From a virus: a DNA stretch of 40,934 nt. The first letter of the stretch is position 1. Every line of letters begins with the position of its first letter. The notes beneath the pieces are model-generated. The model was not told the origin of the DNA and ran no database searches. It worked only from the letters and a program-made list of their open reading frames with translations. Shown piece after piece: positions 21,399 through 28,003 of this stretch. The position numbers and the translations under genes are program-made. The stretch lies in the IMG/VR virus record IMGVR_UViG_3300033571_025026, positions 1 to 40,934 of that record; one strand, given 5' to 3'.

Positions 21399-21972
21399 AA
21401 TAAAGCCGGACACTGATCAAATTACCAGGACAATTTCAACCAACGGAAATGCAAGTATTTCGGTGGCTTCTGATAATTTGAAAAAACACTTACCGCTAAT
21501 TGAACCCGGTAAGATCTACCACTATGTCACCAGTGCACGTTGGAGCATGCACGACCTACTCGAACATCTTCTAATTTTTACCGGTCCTAGCGATGTTTAT
21601 TTCACCACTTGGGCAATCACAAATATTCCAGCTCAACGCCTGGTTAAATTAAAGCAACTAGGAGCAATTAAAACACTTCATGCAATTGTGGATTCACGCG
21701 TTAAAGTAAACGCTCCACAAGCATTTCAGCTATTAATGATGAACGCTGATTCTTTGAAGTTGGTGAAGCTTCATGCTAAGGTGATGGTCATTCAAAATGA
21801 CACCTTTTGCGCTACCGTTATTTCATCGCAAAATTTCACCAATTGCAAACGTATTGAGGCAGGAATCATTGACACCAACGCTCATATTGCAGAAGGTCAC
21901 ATTCAATGGATTAAATTAAAAATCGATGAGCCAGACAAAAGAATTCACAGAGGAAGAATTGAAGGAAATTGA
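21379..21972 (+). CDS. Phospholipase D-like (HKD) protein
   Basis: The protein has 197 residues and a strong ribosome-binding site (AAGGAGGTG, 21366-21374) for its start. A single HKD-type motif, KLHAKVMVIQND near residue 134, is followed by a SSQNFT element, the usual order in PLD-superfamily nucleases and phosphodiesterases. One motif per chain implies a dimer. In phages such proteins may cut DNA or lipid; the Asp of HxKxxxxD is replaced by Gln or Asn depending on how the motif is aligned, so activity is uncertain. It lies between a helical gene and the terminase genes. Confidence 0.7.
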   Translation: MLFRSDEIKPDTDQITRTISTNGNASISVASDNLKKHLPLIEPGKIYHYVTSARWSMHDLLEHLLIFTGPSDVYFTTWAITNIPAQRLVKLKQLGAIKTLHAIVDSRVKVNAPQAFQLLMMNADSLKLVKLHAKVMVIQNDTFCATVISSQNFTNCKRIEAGIIDTNAHIAEGHIQWIKLKIDEPDKRIHRGRIEGN

Positions 21973-22234
21973 ATCGCTTGCATATTCAGCGATGAAGTTA
22001 TCTGAAATCGCTGCTGTTGTTGAAGTTGATGCAACCCAATTCGCTAAAATGGCGTTAACGGAGGGAAACCCGGTTTATAGTGCTTATTTAAGAGGTAAGC
22101 TAAAAGCAATTGCAGCAGTTCGAAAATCTGTAATCGATGCTGCTGCTGCAGGATCTACACCCGCTCAAAATATAGCTTTTTCACTCTTTGAGCAGCATCA
22201 GGCCGACATCGAAAAAAACTATGCGCCTTCATAA
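21926..22234 (+). CDS. Small DNA-binding protein, possible terminase small-subunit component
   Basis: The protein has 102 residues. The segment IESLAYSAMKLSEIAAVVEV near residue 14, followed by DATQFAKMAL, has the form of a homeodomain-like helix-turn-helix found in small terminase subunits. An alanine-rich helix (VRKSVIDAAAAGSTPAQNIA) follows, common in these proteins. It overlaps the PLD-like gene by 47 bases and the next gene by 14. Either this or the next gene could be the terminase small subunit; both may be used. Confidence 0.6.
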   Translation: MSQTKEFTEEELKEIESLAYSAMKLSEIAAVVEVDATQFAKMALTEGNPVYSAYLRGKLKAIAAVRKSVIDAAAAGSTPAQNIAFSLFEQHQADIEKNYAPS

Positions 22235-22826
22235 ATTATTACCTGACAGCCTCAAACAAATGGAACGTATTTACGATTTCATTTCTCAAAAGGCTGGGGT
22301 AACGCTTTCTCAGGACGAACAAAACGTTTTAGAGCGCTGCAATTTTGCGGACAATGCTTTGCGTAATCGTCACAGCGATGCTGCTGTTATGGATATGCTT
22401 ATGCAACGCTTTGGTGTATCTAAATCAACCGCCTACAGCGACATTGCGACCGCCAAGTATGTATTTAATTCTCTTTCAATAAATGATAAGCCATATGGCT
22501 TGAAATTGCTTTTGGATATCAACATGAAATGCATCGATAAATGCATTTTAAAAGGTGACTATAAAACTGCAGGAGCTTTGCAGGAAACACGTTTGAAGCT
22601 TCTGGACCGAATCAATGAAACTGTTGATCCTAATTTGGATGATAACAACACACCTTCGGTATTCATCATGAACGTACGTGTTGCCGCAACAGGCAGACCT
22701 AGAGCAATTGATTTACAAAAAGGAATTACAGATCTATCTGATGAAGAAATTGAATTGATTCAGCAAAACGCGAATCAATTCTTCCTTCCGGAAAACCTTC
22801 CCGATTTTTTAAGAACCGATGAGTAA
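22221..22826 (+). CDS. Probable terminase small subunit
   Basis: I choose ATG 22221 (MRLHKLLPDSLKQMERIY, 201 residues); the longer frame from 22188 lies in the previous gene. Residues about 47-85 (NRHSDAAVMDMLMQRFGVSK, STAYSDIATAKYVF) form a clear helix-turn-helix. The middle (INMKCIDKCILKGDYKTAGAL) resembles the oligomerisation region of small terminases. It ends 8 bases inside the large-subunit gene, the usual neighbour. The small subunit recognises the packaging start site on phage DNA. Confidence 0.7.
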   Translation: MRLHKLLPDSLKQMERIYDFISQKAGVTLSQDEQNVLERCNFADNALRNRHSDAAVMDMLMQRFGVSKSTAYSDIATAKYVFNSLSINDKPYGLKLLLDINMKCIDKCILKGDYKTAGALQETRLKLLDRINETVDPNLDDNNTPSVFIMNVRVAATGRPRAIDLQKGITDLSDEEIELIQQNANQFFLPENLPDFLRTDE

Positions 22827-24468
22827 TTACATTCCATTACGTTTTAATCGCTTTCAGCTATTTGCACACCTGAATTTTGCCAACCGAAATAGGCTCATTG
22901 GTAGCCGTGGTATTGGTAAAACAACATTGCTTGGTTGGATTATCAAAAACGTAGTGGAAGACATGCCACGTTCTGCAAATGCCTTGGTTGCTCGAACTTA
23001 CATTCAAGCATTAACCAGGACAATCCCTGCAGTAATTGGCGGCCTTGAAACTTTCAATTACAAAATGGGGCGTGACTATGTTATCGGCAAGGAGCCGCCT
23101 AAGGCATGGCCAAGACCATACTTTCCACCGGTGAGCTTTGAGCACTTCATTTCATTTCGCAATGGTTCTGGTTACCACATCGTAAGTCAGGATAGAGCTG
23201 GATCTTCACGTGGTTTTAATCTTGACAGCTACATTGGAGATGAAGGGTTGAATCTTATCAAGCAGAGACTCGATGATGAAGTTTCTGTTGCTAACCGCGC
23301 CAATGTTGGGCGCTTTAGTTATTCCAGGTATCACCTCTCTGAAACAATTGTTTCATCTCAACCCATTCTACCCGAAAGTAAATGGTTGCTTGAAGATTCA
23401 GAGTATTACAAAGTCAATGGAACTCCTTATGAAGAATATCGTGATTCTTTGACCGATATTCTAATTGATTTGGTGGATGCAGAAACTGAGGAAGAAATGC
23501 AGTTTCATTGGAAGAAAGCCTATGAAATTAAAATGCGCTGGAAATTCTATAAGAATTACCAAACCATCCCTGTAACCAATCAAAAGATTTCTACGCACTT
23601 TCTCGATGGTGACATCTTCGACAATATCCAGAATTTGGGCTGGAAGTACATCAAACAACAGCGCGCTTCAATGAATGATCTCAACTTCAGAGTTGAGATC
23701 TTAAATGGTATTTACACCATGAGCGAGCAAGGATTTTACCCAGATCTTTGTGAACGTCATCTTTACGATACAAGCGACTACTCAATCCTAGATAAATTCG
23801 GCTATTCGATAACCTCCGAAGGGGAGCTTAATTCTACACATGATCCATCAATTGAGCCTTCAATGCCACTGCATATTGCTTGTGATTATGGTGGATCTTT
23901 CAACTGTATGGTGGTAAGCCAGGAGTATGAAGATGAAGAAAGGTTTGTGGCATCATTCCATGAATACCATCCCAATAAGATCAGCCATGTGGTAGCGCAA
24001 TTCACCAAGTTCTTTGCGCACCACCGTAACCGTGATGTGTACTTCTGGCATGATCAAACGGCCATTGGAACAAGCGGATTGGTTGATTTTAATTACGCTG
24101 ATGAAGTTATTTCGATACTCAGAAAAGCGGGTTGGAATGTTATTGTCATGTACATGGGAGCAGCACCAACACATTACCTGAAGTATCTGTTCATGGGTAA
24201 TATCCTTTCTGAACGTGATACGCGCAAACTTCCACGGGTTCGCATGCACCGTGAACGCTGCAAGCCTTTGTACAACTCAATGAAGCTGGTAGCAATCAAG
24301 CAGACATCAAAGGGCATGGAGAAGGACAAGACACCAGAGAAGAAGCAAGCAGTAGATCAGGTGAAAGCGCCACACCTAAGTGATGCTGCTGATCAGCTAT
24401 TGTATTTCAAGTATTCAGACAAGCAGATAGATCGACCACGTAAGGTCTCCAAGATGATCATATCGTAG
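22819..24468 (+). CDS. terL: Terminase large subunit
   Basis: The protein has 549 residues and is the packaging motor and nuclease. The N-terminal ATPase has Walker A GSRGIGKTT near residues 28-36 and a Walker B-like YIGDEGL near 137. The C-terminal RNase H-like nuclease shows its acidic sites at IACDYGGSFN near 352, FWHDQTAIG near 408, and HLSDAADQLLYF near 524. The order is standard for large terminases. It is preceded by two helix-turn-helix genes and followed by a terminator. Confidence 0.93.
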   Translation: MSNYIPLRFNRFQLFAHLNFANRNRLIGSRGIGKTTLLGWIIKNVVEDMPRSANALVARTYIQALTRTIPAVIGGLETFNYKMGRDYVIGKEPPKAWPRPYFPPVSFEHFISFRNGSGYHIVSQDRAGSSRGFNLDSYIGDEGLNLIKQRLDDEVSVANRANVGRFSYSRYHLSETIVSSQPILPESKWLLEDSEYYKVNGTPYEEYRDSLTDILIDLVDAETEEEMQFHWKKAYEIKMRWKFYKNYQTIPVTNQKISTHFLDGDIFDNIQNLGWKYIKQQRASMNDLNFRVEILNGIYTMSEQGFYPDLCERHLYDTSDYSILDKFGYSITSEGELNSTHDPSIEPSMPLHIACDYGGSFNCMVVSQEYEDEERFVASFHEYHPNKISHVVAQFTKFFAHHRNRDVYFWHDQTAIGTSGLVDFNYADEVISILRKAGWNVIVMYMGAAPTHYLKYLFMGNILSERDTRKLPRVRMHRERCKPLYNSMKLVAIKQTSKGMEKDKTPEKKQAVDQVKAPHLSDAADQLLYFKYSDKQIDRPRKVSKMIIS

Positions 24469-24492
24469 CGCCTGTCACTATGTACCACTTTG

Positions 24493-24517
24493 AACCCCGG
24501 CTATGCTGGGGTTTTTT
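24493..24517 (+). terminator. Intrinsic terminator after terminase
   Basis: AACCCCGGC (24493-24501) pairs with GCTGGGGTT (24505-24513) around a TAT loop and runs into T6. It closes the terminase unit. Confidence 0.9.
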
Positions 24518-24520
24518 GTT

Positions 24521-24547
24521 TTAGTGATGGCGATCGCCATCCACTAA
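24521..24547. repeat. Near-perfect palindrome with GGCGATCGCC core
   Basis: TTAGTGATGGCGA (24521-24533) pairs with TCGCCATCCACTAA (24534-24547) apart from one extra C. Its core matches the palindrome in promoter A and a third copy at 29313. It lies just past the terminase terminator, where a regulatory or DNA-processing site is possible. Confidence 0.6.
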
Positions 24548-24602
24548 GGGGCTCATAGGATTGAAACCCCTGTAAACATTGGGTTTCAGTGTATAGGGGC
24601 TC
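24547..24602. repeat. Direct repeats flanking an inverted repeat at island edge
   Basis: AGGGGCTC occurs at 24547-24554 and 24595-24602. Between them TGAAACCC (24562-24569) and GGGTTTCA (24581-24588) form an 8-bp inverted repeat. The group sits at the left border of the acquired RadC/ArdC island. Confidence 0.55.
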
Positions 24603-25145
24603 GCATATATCGGAAAAATGGGCTTCAAGGCGACCGCCACCGATCCGCAGGGCATGGCGGGCAGCAGAGCTTCATTACGCTTCAAATGCCAGCGTTTCGG
24701 CTTGTAAGTGACTGAAAAACAGTAAAATGTGAAAAATAGGTGTACAAAAACGACCTATAAACCCCAAAAATATTTTGTAAGTGCTTGAATATCAGGCAGT
24801 AGAATTTGTTTTTGAGCCTTGAAAAGTTTGGTCAATTCGGGGCTTTGCCGTATCTTAGAGTAAGAAATCAAAACGGATAGGGAAAAACAGAAACCGCCAT
24901 TTAGGGGATAGGAAGAAATATGCCAGGTGCAAAGGTTCTCCGCAGCGATTACAAGACAAAAAAAAGAACCGCCAAGAGTTAGGACCTCCTGACGGTTCAA
25001 GTGAAAATCAAACCACTAAAATTCAATTTCCGATGACAAAAATAGGTCATATTTTTTATTCGTTTGGGGTATTTACCCAAAATCTCATATCTGCATTATT
25101 TGTAGACACTTTTGCCGCCATTATTAACAATAAATCTACAAAGTA
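24603..25145. other. Acquired non-coding segment upstream of radC
   Basis: About 540 bases with no convincing gene. Bases 24620-24700 are clearly richer in G and C than the phage around them. The 81-residue minus frame at 24755-25000 has no recognisable domain and is not kept. Near the right end, TTTGTAGA and TCTACAAA face each other across about 30 bases directly before the radC start, a possible operator. Confidence 0.5.
24958..24999 (-). terminator. Minus-strand intrinsic terminator
   Basis: Read on the minus strand, GAACCG (from 24999) pairs with CGGTTC (to 24967), with an inner partly paired stem (GAG/CTC), and is followed by nine T residues. It would stop leftward transcription entering from the radC side. 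No leftward gene is kept here, so it is probably a remnant of the donor element. Confidence 0.6.
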
Positions 25146-25589
25146 ATGGTAGCGAGAGAAATGAAGCTGTCCTATATGGACACAGGATTGACATTGCCAT
25201 TTACGGGCAACATTATGAACTCTTCAGAATTGGCAAAGATTCTGAGACAGATTTTTGACCCCAATGAGGTCATTTATAGGGAACACTTTTACGCCCTATA
25301 CTTTTCAAACAACAACACACTTTTAGGATACAAGCACATAAGTTCTGGAGGAATAACCGGAACAATGGCAGACATTAGAATTATCCTTCAAGGTGCTTTG
25401 TTAGCCAATGCAGTTGGTTTGGCAATTTCCCACAACCACCCAAGCGGAAATTTGAAGCCCTCGGTTTCAGACATTGAATTGACTCGAAAGATCAACCAAG
25501 CCGCGAAATGTATGGACATACGACTTTTTGACCATATCATTTTGACCGAACATTCTTATTACTCATTCAATGACGAAGGACAAATCTAA
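25146..25589 (+). CDS. RadC-family JAB domain protein
   Basis: The 147-residue protein is a RadC/JAB1-MPN domain. The metal-binding JAMM signature is in SHNHPSGNLKPSVSDIELT near residues 98-116, preceded by an acidic residue in the EHFYALYF strand. RadC-type proteins are very common on Bacteroidota conjugative elements; their activity is not settled, and a DNA-repair role is disputed. It lacks the usual N-terminal UPF0758 helix-hairpin-helix part. It is followed by a partial ArdC, the typical pairing on mobile elements, so this pair was probably acquired from one. Confidence 0.85.
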   Translation: MVAREMKLSYMDTGLTLPFTGNIMNSSELAKILRQIFDPNEVIYREHFYALYFSNNNTLLGYKHISSGGITGTMADIRIILQGALLANAVGLAISHNHPSGNLKPSVSDIELTRKINQAAKCMDIRLFDHIILTEHSYYSFNDEGQI

Positions 25590-25938
25590 TCTTAAAGCTA
25601 TGACACCGATTCAAGAAGTATTAAGCACCTTGGAAACTATCCAAGACAAACGCCAATTCTTAAAGACCATTTCCGCGGACCTTAAAGGAATGGTAAAAGA
25701 AGAAATCTATCCAACTTTAAACGCTGCAATAATTGCAACCATTTACCAGCCCGAAGGTCACCAAGTTCTCAAAACATACGAGCAGTGGAAGAAGGAAGGC
25801 AAGCAGGTGAAAAAAGGAGAAAAAGCCTTCATTGTTTGGGGTTCACCCAAGTTCAAAGAAACCGAGGACAAAGACGGAGAAGGAGCAGAGCCATTTTACC
25901 CAATCTGCTTTCTTTTTTCTAACTTGCAAGTAGAGTAG
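25570..25938 (+). CDS. Truncated ArdC-like antirestriction protein (N-terminal domain only)
   Basis: The protein has 122 residues from ATG 25570 (112 from the alternative ATG 25600). The segment YEQWKKEGKQVKKGEKAFIV near residues 70-90 is the hallmark of the ArdC N-terminal ssDNA-binding domain. Full ArdC proteins are about 300 residues with a C-terminal zinc metalloprotease (HExxH), which is absent here. The gene overlaps radC by 20 bases. A terminator hairpin begins 18 bases after its stop, so this short form appears to be stable, as seen on other Bacteroidota mobile elements. Confidence 0.75.
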   Translation: MTKDKSNLKAMTPIQEVLSTLETIQDKRQFLKTISADLKGMVKEEIYPTLNAAIIATIYQPEGHQVLKTYEQWKKEGKQVKKGEKAFIVWGSPKFKETEDKDGEGAEPFYPICFLFSNLQVE

Positions 25939-25955
25939 AAGGGGAATATACTCAA

Positions 25956-25999
25956 AGCGATCAGGAGCCCTGAGAACGGGGCTTCTGGTCGCTTCTTTC
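25956..25999 (+). terminator. Strong intrinsic terminator after ardC-like gene
   Basis: AGCGATCAGGAGCCC (25956-25970) pairs with GGGCTTCTGGTCGCT (25979-25993), 15 bp with two G-U pairs, followed by T-rich TCTTTCTTT. It closes the acquired radC-ardC unit. Confidence 0.8.
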
Positions 26000-26021
26000 T
26001 TTGTACCGCAAAGAAAGAAGC
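25991..26021. repeat. Perfect 13-bp inverted repeat at island edge
   Basis: GCTTCTTTCTTTG (25991-26003) and CAAAGAAAGAAGC (26009-26021) are exact inverted copies around TACCG. It overlaps the terminator's 3' arm. It may be a second hairpin or the end of the acquired island. Confidence 0.7.
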
Positions 26022-26083
26022 AAAGAAACGGCTACTCTTAAATAAAATAGAATAGTAGTTTAGCCGAATAATTGAAGCTATTA

Positions 26084-26269
26084 ATGGGAAGTACTAAAAC
26101 ACAATTCGAATCTAAAGAAGCTCTAGTTTTGGCTATGGGTAGCGCTCTGATTCAACTTGCTCTTGAAACTGATACACCTGATGAAATTTTGGTGGAATAT
26201 CAAGCAGAATTGGAAGAAATAAAAAATTGTTCTGAAGAAGAGTTAAGAGAAAGAGGATTAATTAAGTAG
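26084..26269 (+). CDS. Small acidic protein (hypothetical)
   Basis: This is a 61-residue, strongly acidic helical protein (MGSTKTQFESKEALVLAMGS ... EYQAELEEIKNCSEEELRERG in outline). The frame can be extended upstream only with a TTG start at 26072; I prefer ATG 26084. It converges with and overlaps the SHOCT gene by 12 bases. No family is recognised. Confidence 0.5.
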   Translation: MGSTKTQFESKEALVLAMGSALIQLALETDTPDEILVEYQAELEEIKNCSEEELRERGLIK

Positions 26270-26602
26270 CTTGTTTTTAAGCTTCTGGAATTCCTCTTCG
26301 GTGATCACATTGTTGCTTCTTAAATCGTTGAGCTTAATCAACTCATCTGAAACTGAAGTCTTGCTTTGCTTTGATTCATTGAGCATAACCCTCAATGCTT
26401 CGCTTTGAATTTCTTGTGTGTTCAATATTCTTTTCTTTGTTGCTATATCCTCTTTTTTATCTGATGCAGCGATAAATATTGCCCCAATAACAGGACTTAA
26501 AAGTAGACAAGCGAAAAAACCACCCCAGAAGCCAATTTTTCTACTATCCCCAAAACTCGCTATCATTAATGATAGGCCTATCCACAATAAAAAAACAATC
26601 AT
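26258..26602 (-). CDS. SHOCT-domain membrane protein
   Basis: The protein has 114 residues. Two hydrophobic helices open it (MIVFLLWIGLSLMIASFGDS; FWGGFFACLLLSPVIGAIFI). A charged linker leads to a C-terminal SHOCT domain near residues 85-113 (ELIKLNDLRSNNVITEEEF, then QKLKNKLL). SHOCT domains are short oligomerisation modules at protein termini. The role of such membrane-SHOCT proteins in phages is unknown. It is transcribed leftward, opposite to its neighbours, which suggests a cargo gene. Upstream of it lies the structured spacer. Confidence 0.7.
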   Translation of the reverse strand: MIVFLLWIGLSLMIASFGDSRKIGFWGGFFACLLLSPVIGAIFIAASDKKEDIATKKRILNTQEIQSEALRVMLNESKQSKTSVSDELIKLNDLRSNNVITEEEFQKLKNKLLN

Positions 26603-26984
26603 AGTTTAATTTTTAAGTTAATTTGATTGCATAGATAGGTAGGGAATGCTGATTTTGCAACTTGGAAATGCTTTTTTCGACAATAATAATCCTTCAAATA
26701 GCAAAAGTTTGGGGGTATTTTCACATGAAAGTTGTTATGCGATTGTCTACTTTTACACCGCGACATCACCGAAATCAACCATTGAGCGCATAACATATGT
26801 TATGTGCTCATTTTTTCGTCGTTCGGTTTGGAAAGTTGGAAATTTTTGTACGTTTGAAGTGCTGAAGTAACCATAATGTATCCAATCTTTTACAAACCGA
26901 ATTGCCAGGTGAGCGTTTTAGAAACGCAACTCCAAGCATTATGCTCTGACTTCAGCAGCACCTGGCAATACTTTTTTTCTACAC
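26603..26984. promoter_or_regulatory. Non-coding spacer with two structured leaders
   Basis: These 382 bases lie between the leftward SHOCT gene and the rightward gene at 26985. They contain an attenuator-like set at 26734-26816 and an A-B-A'-B' set at 26901-26997, listed separately. A 74-residue plus-strand frame here (26646-26870) has no protein-like pattern and is not kept. No other RNA gene is recognised. Confidence 0.6.
26734..26816 (+). promoter_or_regulatory. Attenuator-like leader 2 (terminator with competing stem)
   Basis: A terminator hairpin joins GAGCGCATAAC (26784-26794) to GTTATGTGCTC (26799-26809), one G-U, followed by T6. Upstream, GTTATGCG (26734-26741) can pair with CGCATAAC (26787-26794), the hairpin's left arm, and would prevent it. 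GCGACATCACC lies between them at 26760-26770. Confidence 0.6.
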
Positions 26985-26997
26985 ATGCTGAAGTCAG
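26901..26997 (+). promoter_or_regulatory. Structured leader 3: A-B-A'-B' stems covering a start codon
   Basis: A, ATTGCCAGGTG (26901-26911), pairs perfectly with A' CACCTGGCAAT (26959-26969), which is followed by T7: a terminator. B, CTGACTTCAGCA (26946-26957), pairs perfectly over 12 bp with B' TGCTGAAGTCAG (26986-26997), which covers the ATG at 26985. A small hairpin (GCGTTT/AAACGC, 26913-26927) sits in the A loop. The two long stems interlock as in leader 1. Confidence 0.7.
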
Positions 26998-27323
26998 AAA
27001 AAACACAAACCAAGGAGGAGCGCCATGCTCTTGAGTTAATCATTAAAGATAAACTCTACGAAACATTTTTTTTACAACGTGACATGGATATGGTTTACCC
27101 ATACCTGAATCAACTTTGTCAAAACTCGATCTTTCAACTTGCACAGGAAGATTCAACATTATCACCTTACGCTGTTGAATTTTTGCTAGATCTCAAGGAA
27201 ACAATCATGAGTATTGCAATCATGACCGGTGAAACAAAAGGTATCACTGCCTTTGACCACCAGAACATTCTTAAGCGCTTTCTTGATAACGTCAAGCAAA
27301 TCGAAAAAACTAAAAGAGAGTAA
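26985..27323 (+). CDS. Small protein under structured leader 3 (hypothetical)
   Basis: The protein has 112 residues and is mostly helical (LELIIKDKLYETFFLQRDMD; PYAVEFLLDLKETIMSIAIM; HQNILKRFLDNVKQIEKTKR). It has no membrane helix. Its first four codons form one arm of a 12-bp stem, so its translation is likely controlled by the leader. The gene is followed by a GCGACATCACC copy and a terminator. No family is recognised. Confidence 0.6.
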   Translation: MLKSEKTQTKEERHALELIIKDKLYETFFLQRDMDMVYPYLNQLCQNSIFQLAQEDSTLSPYAVEFLLDLKETIMSIAIMTGETKGITAFDHQNILKRFLDNVKQIEKTKRE

Positions 27324-27341
27324 TTGCGACATCACCTACAA
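27322..27341 (+). repeat. 20-base repeat unit, copy also at 20441-20460 (opposite strand)
   Basis: AATTGCGACATCACCTACAA at 27322-27341 is identical to the minus strand of 20441-20460, which is the A' arm of leader 1. Related forms occur at 20391 (GCGACATCATCTACAA) and 26760 (GCGACATCACCGA). Confidence 0.75.
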
Positions 27342-27362
27342 ATATCACTACGCCCAACAAAG

Positions 27363-27388
27363 AGCCTCGATTTATCGGGGCTTTTTTT
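27363..27388 (+). terminator. Intrinsic terminator before promoter C
   Basis: AGCCTCGAT (27363-27371) pairs with ATCGGGGCT (27374-27382), one G-U, two-base loop, and runs into T7. Promoter C begins at the next base. Confidence 0.85.
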
Positions 27389-27426
27389 ATGTCCTTTCCT
27401 GTTCATTTTGCCAGCTCTAATATTGC
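27389..27426 (+). promoter_or_regulatory. Putative phage promoter C (TGTCCTTTC class) upstream of PAS cargo unit
   Basis: ATGTCCTTTC at 27389-27398 is followed after 19 bases by TAATATTGC at 27418-27426; the gene starts at 27437. It follows a terminator with no gap, as promoter D does. It overlaps an upstream ATG, which is therefore not used as the gene start. Confidence 0.55.
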
Positions 27427-27436
27427 TTCGACTATT

Positions 27437-28003
27437 ATGCACGAAGTAGAATCTTTACGGAATCTTGATGTTTACCACGGCATCATCTGCTTTATCCTAG
27501 ATGATGATGGTACCGTCATTTTCGGAAACCGTCGCTTCGAATCGCTTTTCAAAAATGCTTTAGGCAGCCACTTTCAAAAAAATCTGCATACCACTTCCAG
27601 AGCTTCATGGTTTAAACTGACTGAAAAGTGCATGCAATTCCCAAATACACTATTCGAGGATAATGTACTTGCACTTTGTACCGGCCATGTTTATGAAAAA
27701 ATCGATTTTGAGATTTACTTCAGAGAAGGAAAGTTCGGGATAGTTGGTTATAAAAGAGTGGATCCAAACAAACCAACTGAAGGCATATCATTTTTGGAAG
27801 AAAGAATGCGAGAAATCGCCTTTTTCCAAAATCATGAATTTCGACCGCCAGTTGCAAGAATCTTAGGAGTCTCAAGTCTTTCTATTGCCTCTAATGACCT
27901 GGGAGAATTGAAAAACTATGCCCTTCTGATGCGAAAAGATGCTGAACAACTCGATGAATTCATCAAGAAAATCACCGCTTTAACCAATGTTTCCAATGGA
28001 TAA
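27437..28003 (+). CDS. PAS-HisKA protein lacking a kinase ATPase domain
   Basis: I choose ATG 27437 (MHEVESLRNLDVYHGIIC, 188 residues) because the ATG 27389 coincides with the promoter. Residues 1-110 look like a PAS sensor (GIICFILDDDGTVIFGNRRF, then LFEDN, FEIYFREGKFGIVGYKRV). Residues about 122-185 form a HisKA dimerisation domain with H-box FFQNHEFRPPVARILG (His133), followed by a second helix with RKDAEQLDEFIKKITALT. No HATPase domain (N, G1, G2 boxes) follows. It could accept or remove phosphate from host kinases or regulators. It heads a four-gene cargo unit. Confidence 0.75.
   Translation: MHEVESLRNLDVYHGIICFILDDDGTVIFGNRRFESLFKNALGSHFQKNLHTTSRASWFKLTEKCMQFPNTLFEDNVLALCTGHVYEKIDFEIYFREGKFGIVGYKRVDPNKPTEGISFLEERMREIAFFQNHEFRPPVARILGVSSLSIASNDLGELKNYALLMRKDAEQLDEFIKKITALTNVSNG

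Noticed and set aside
24755-25000. 81-residue minus-strand frame
   Set aside because: It contains a terminator hairpin and has no domain or convincing start; more likely remnant non-coding DNA of the acquired island.
26646-26870. 74-residue plus-strand frame in the structured spacer
   Set aside because: It reads through a terminator hairpin and its T-run, and has no domain pattern.
27389-27436. ATG 27389 as start of the PAS-HisKA gene
   Set aside because: It coincides with the TGTCCTTTC promoter box directly after a terminator; ATG 27437 lies downstream of the -7 box and keeps the whole PAS region.
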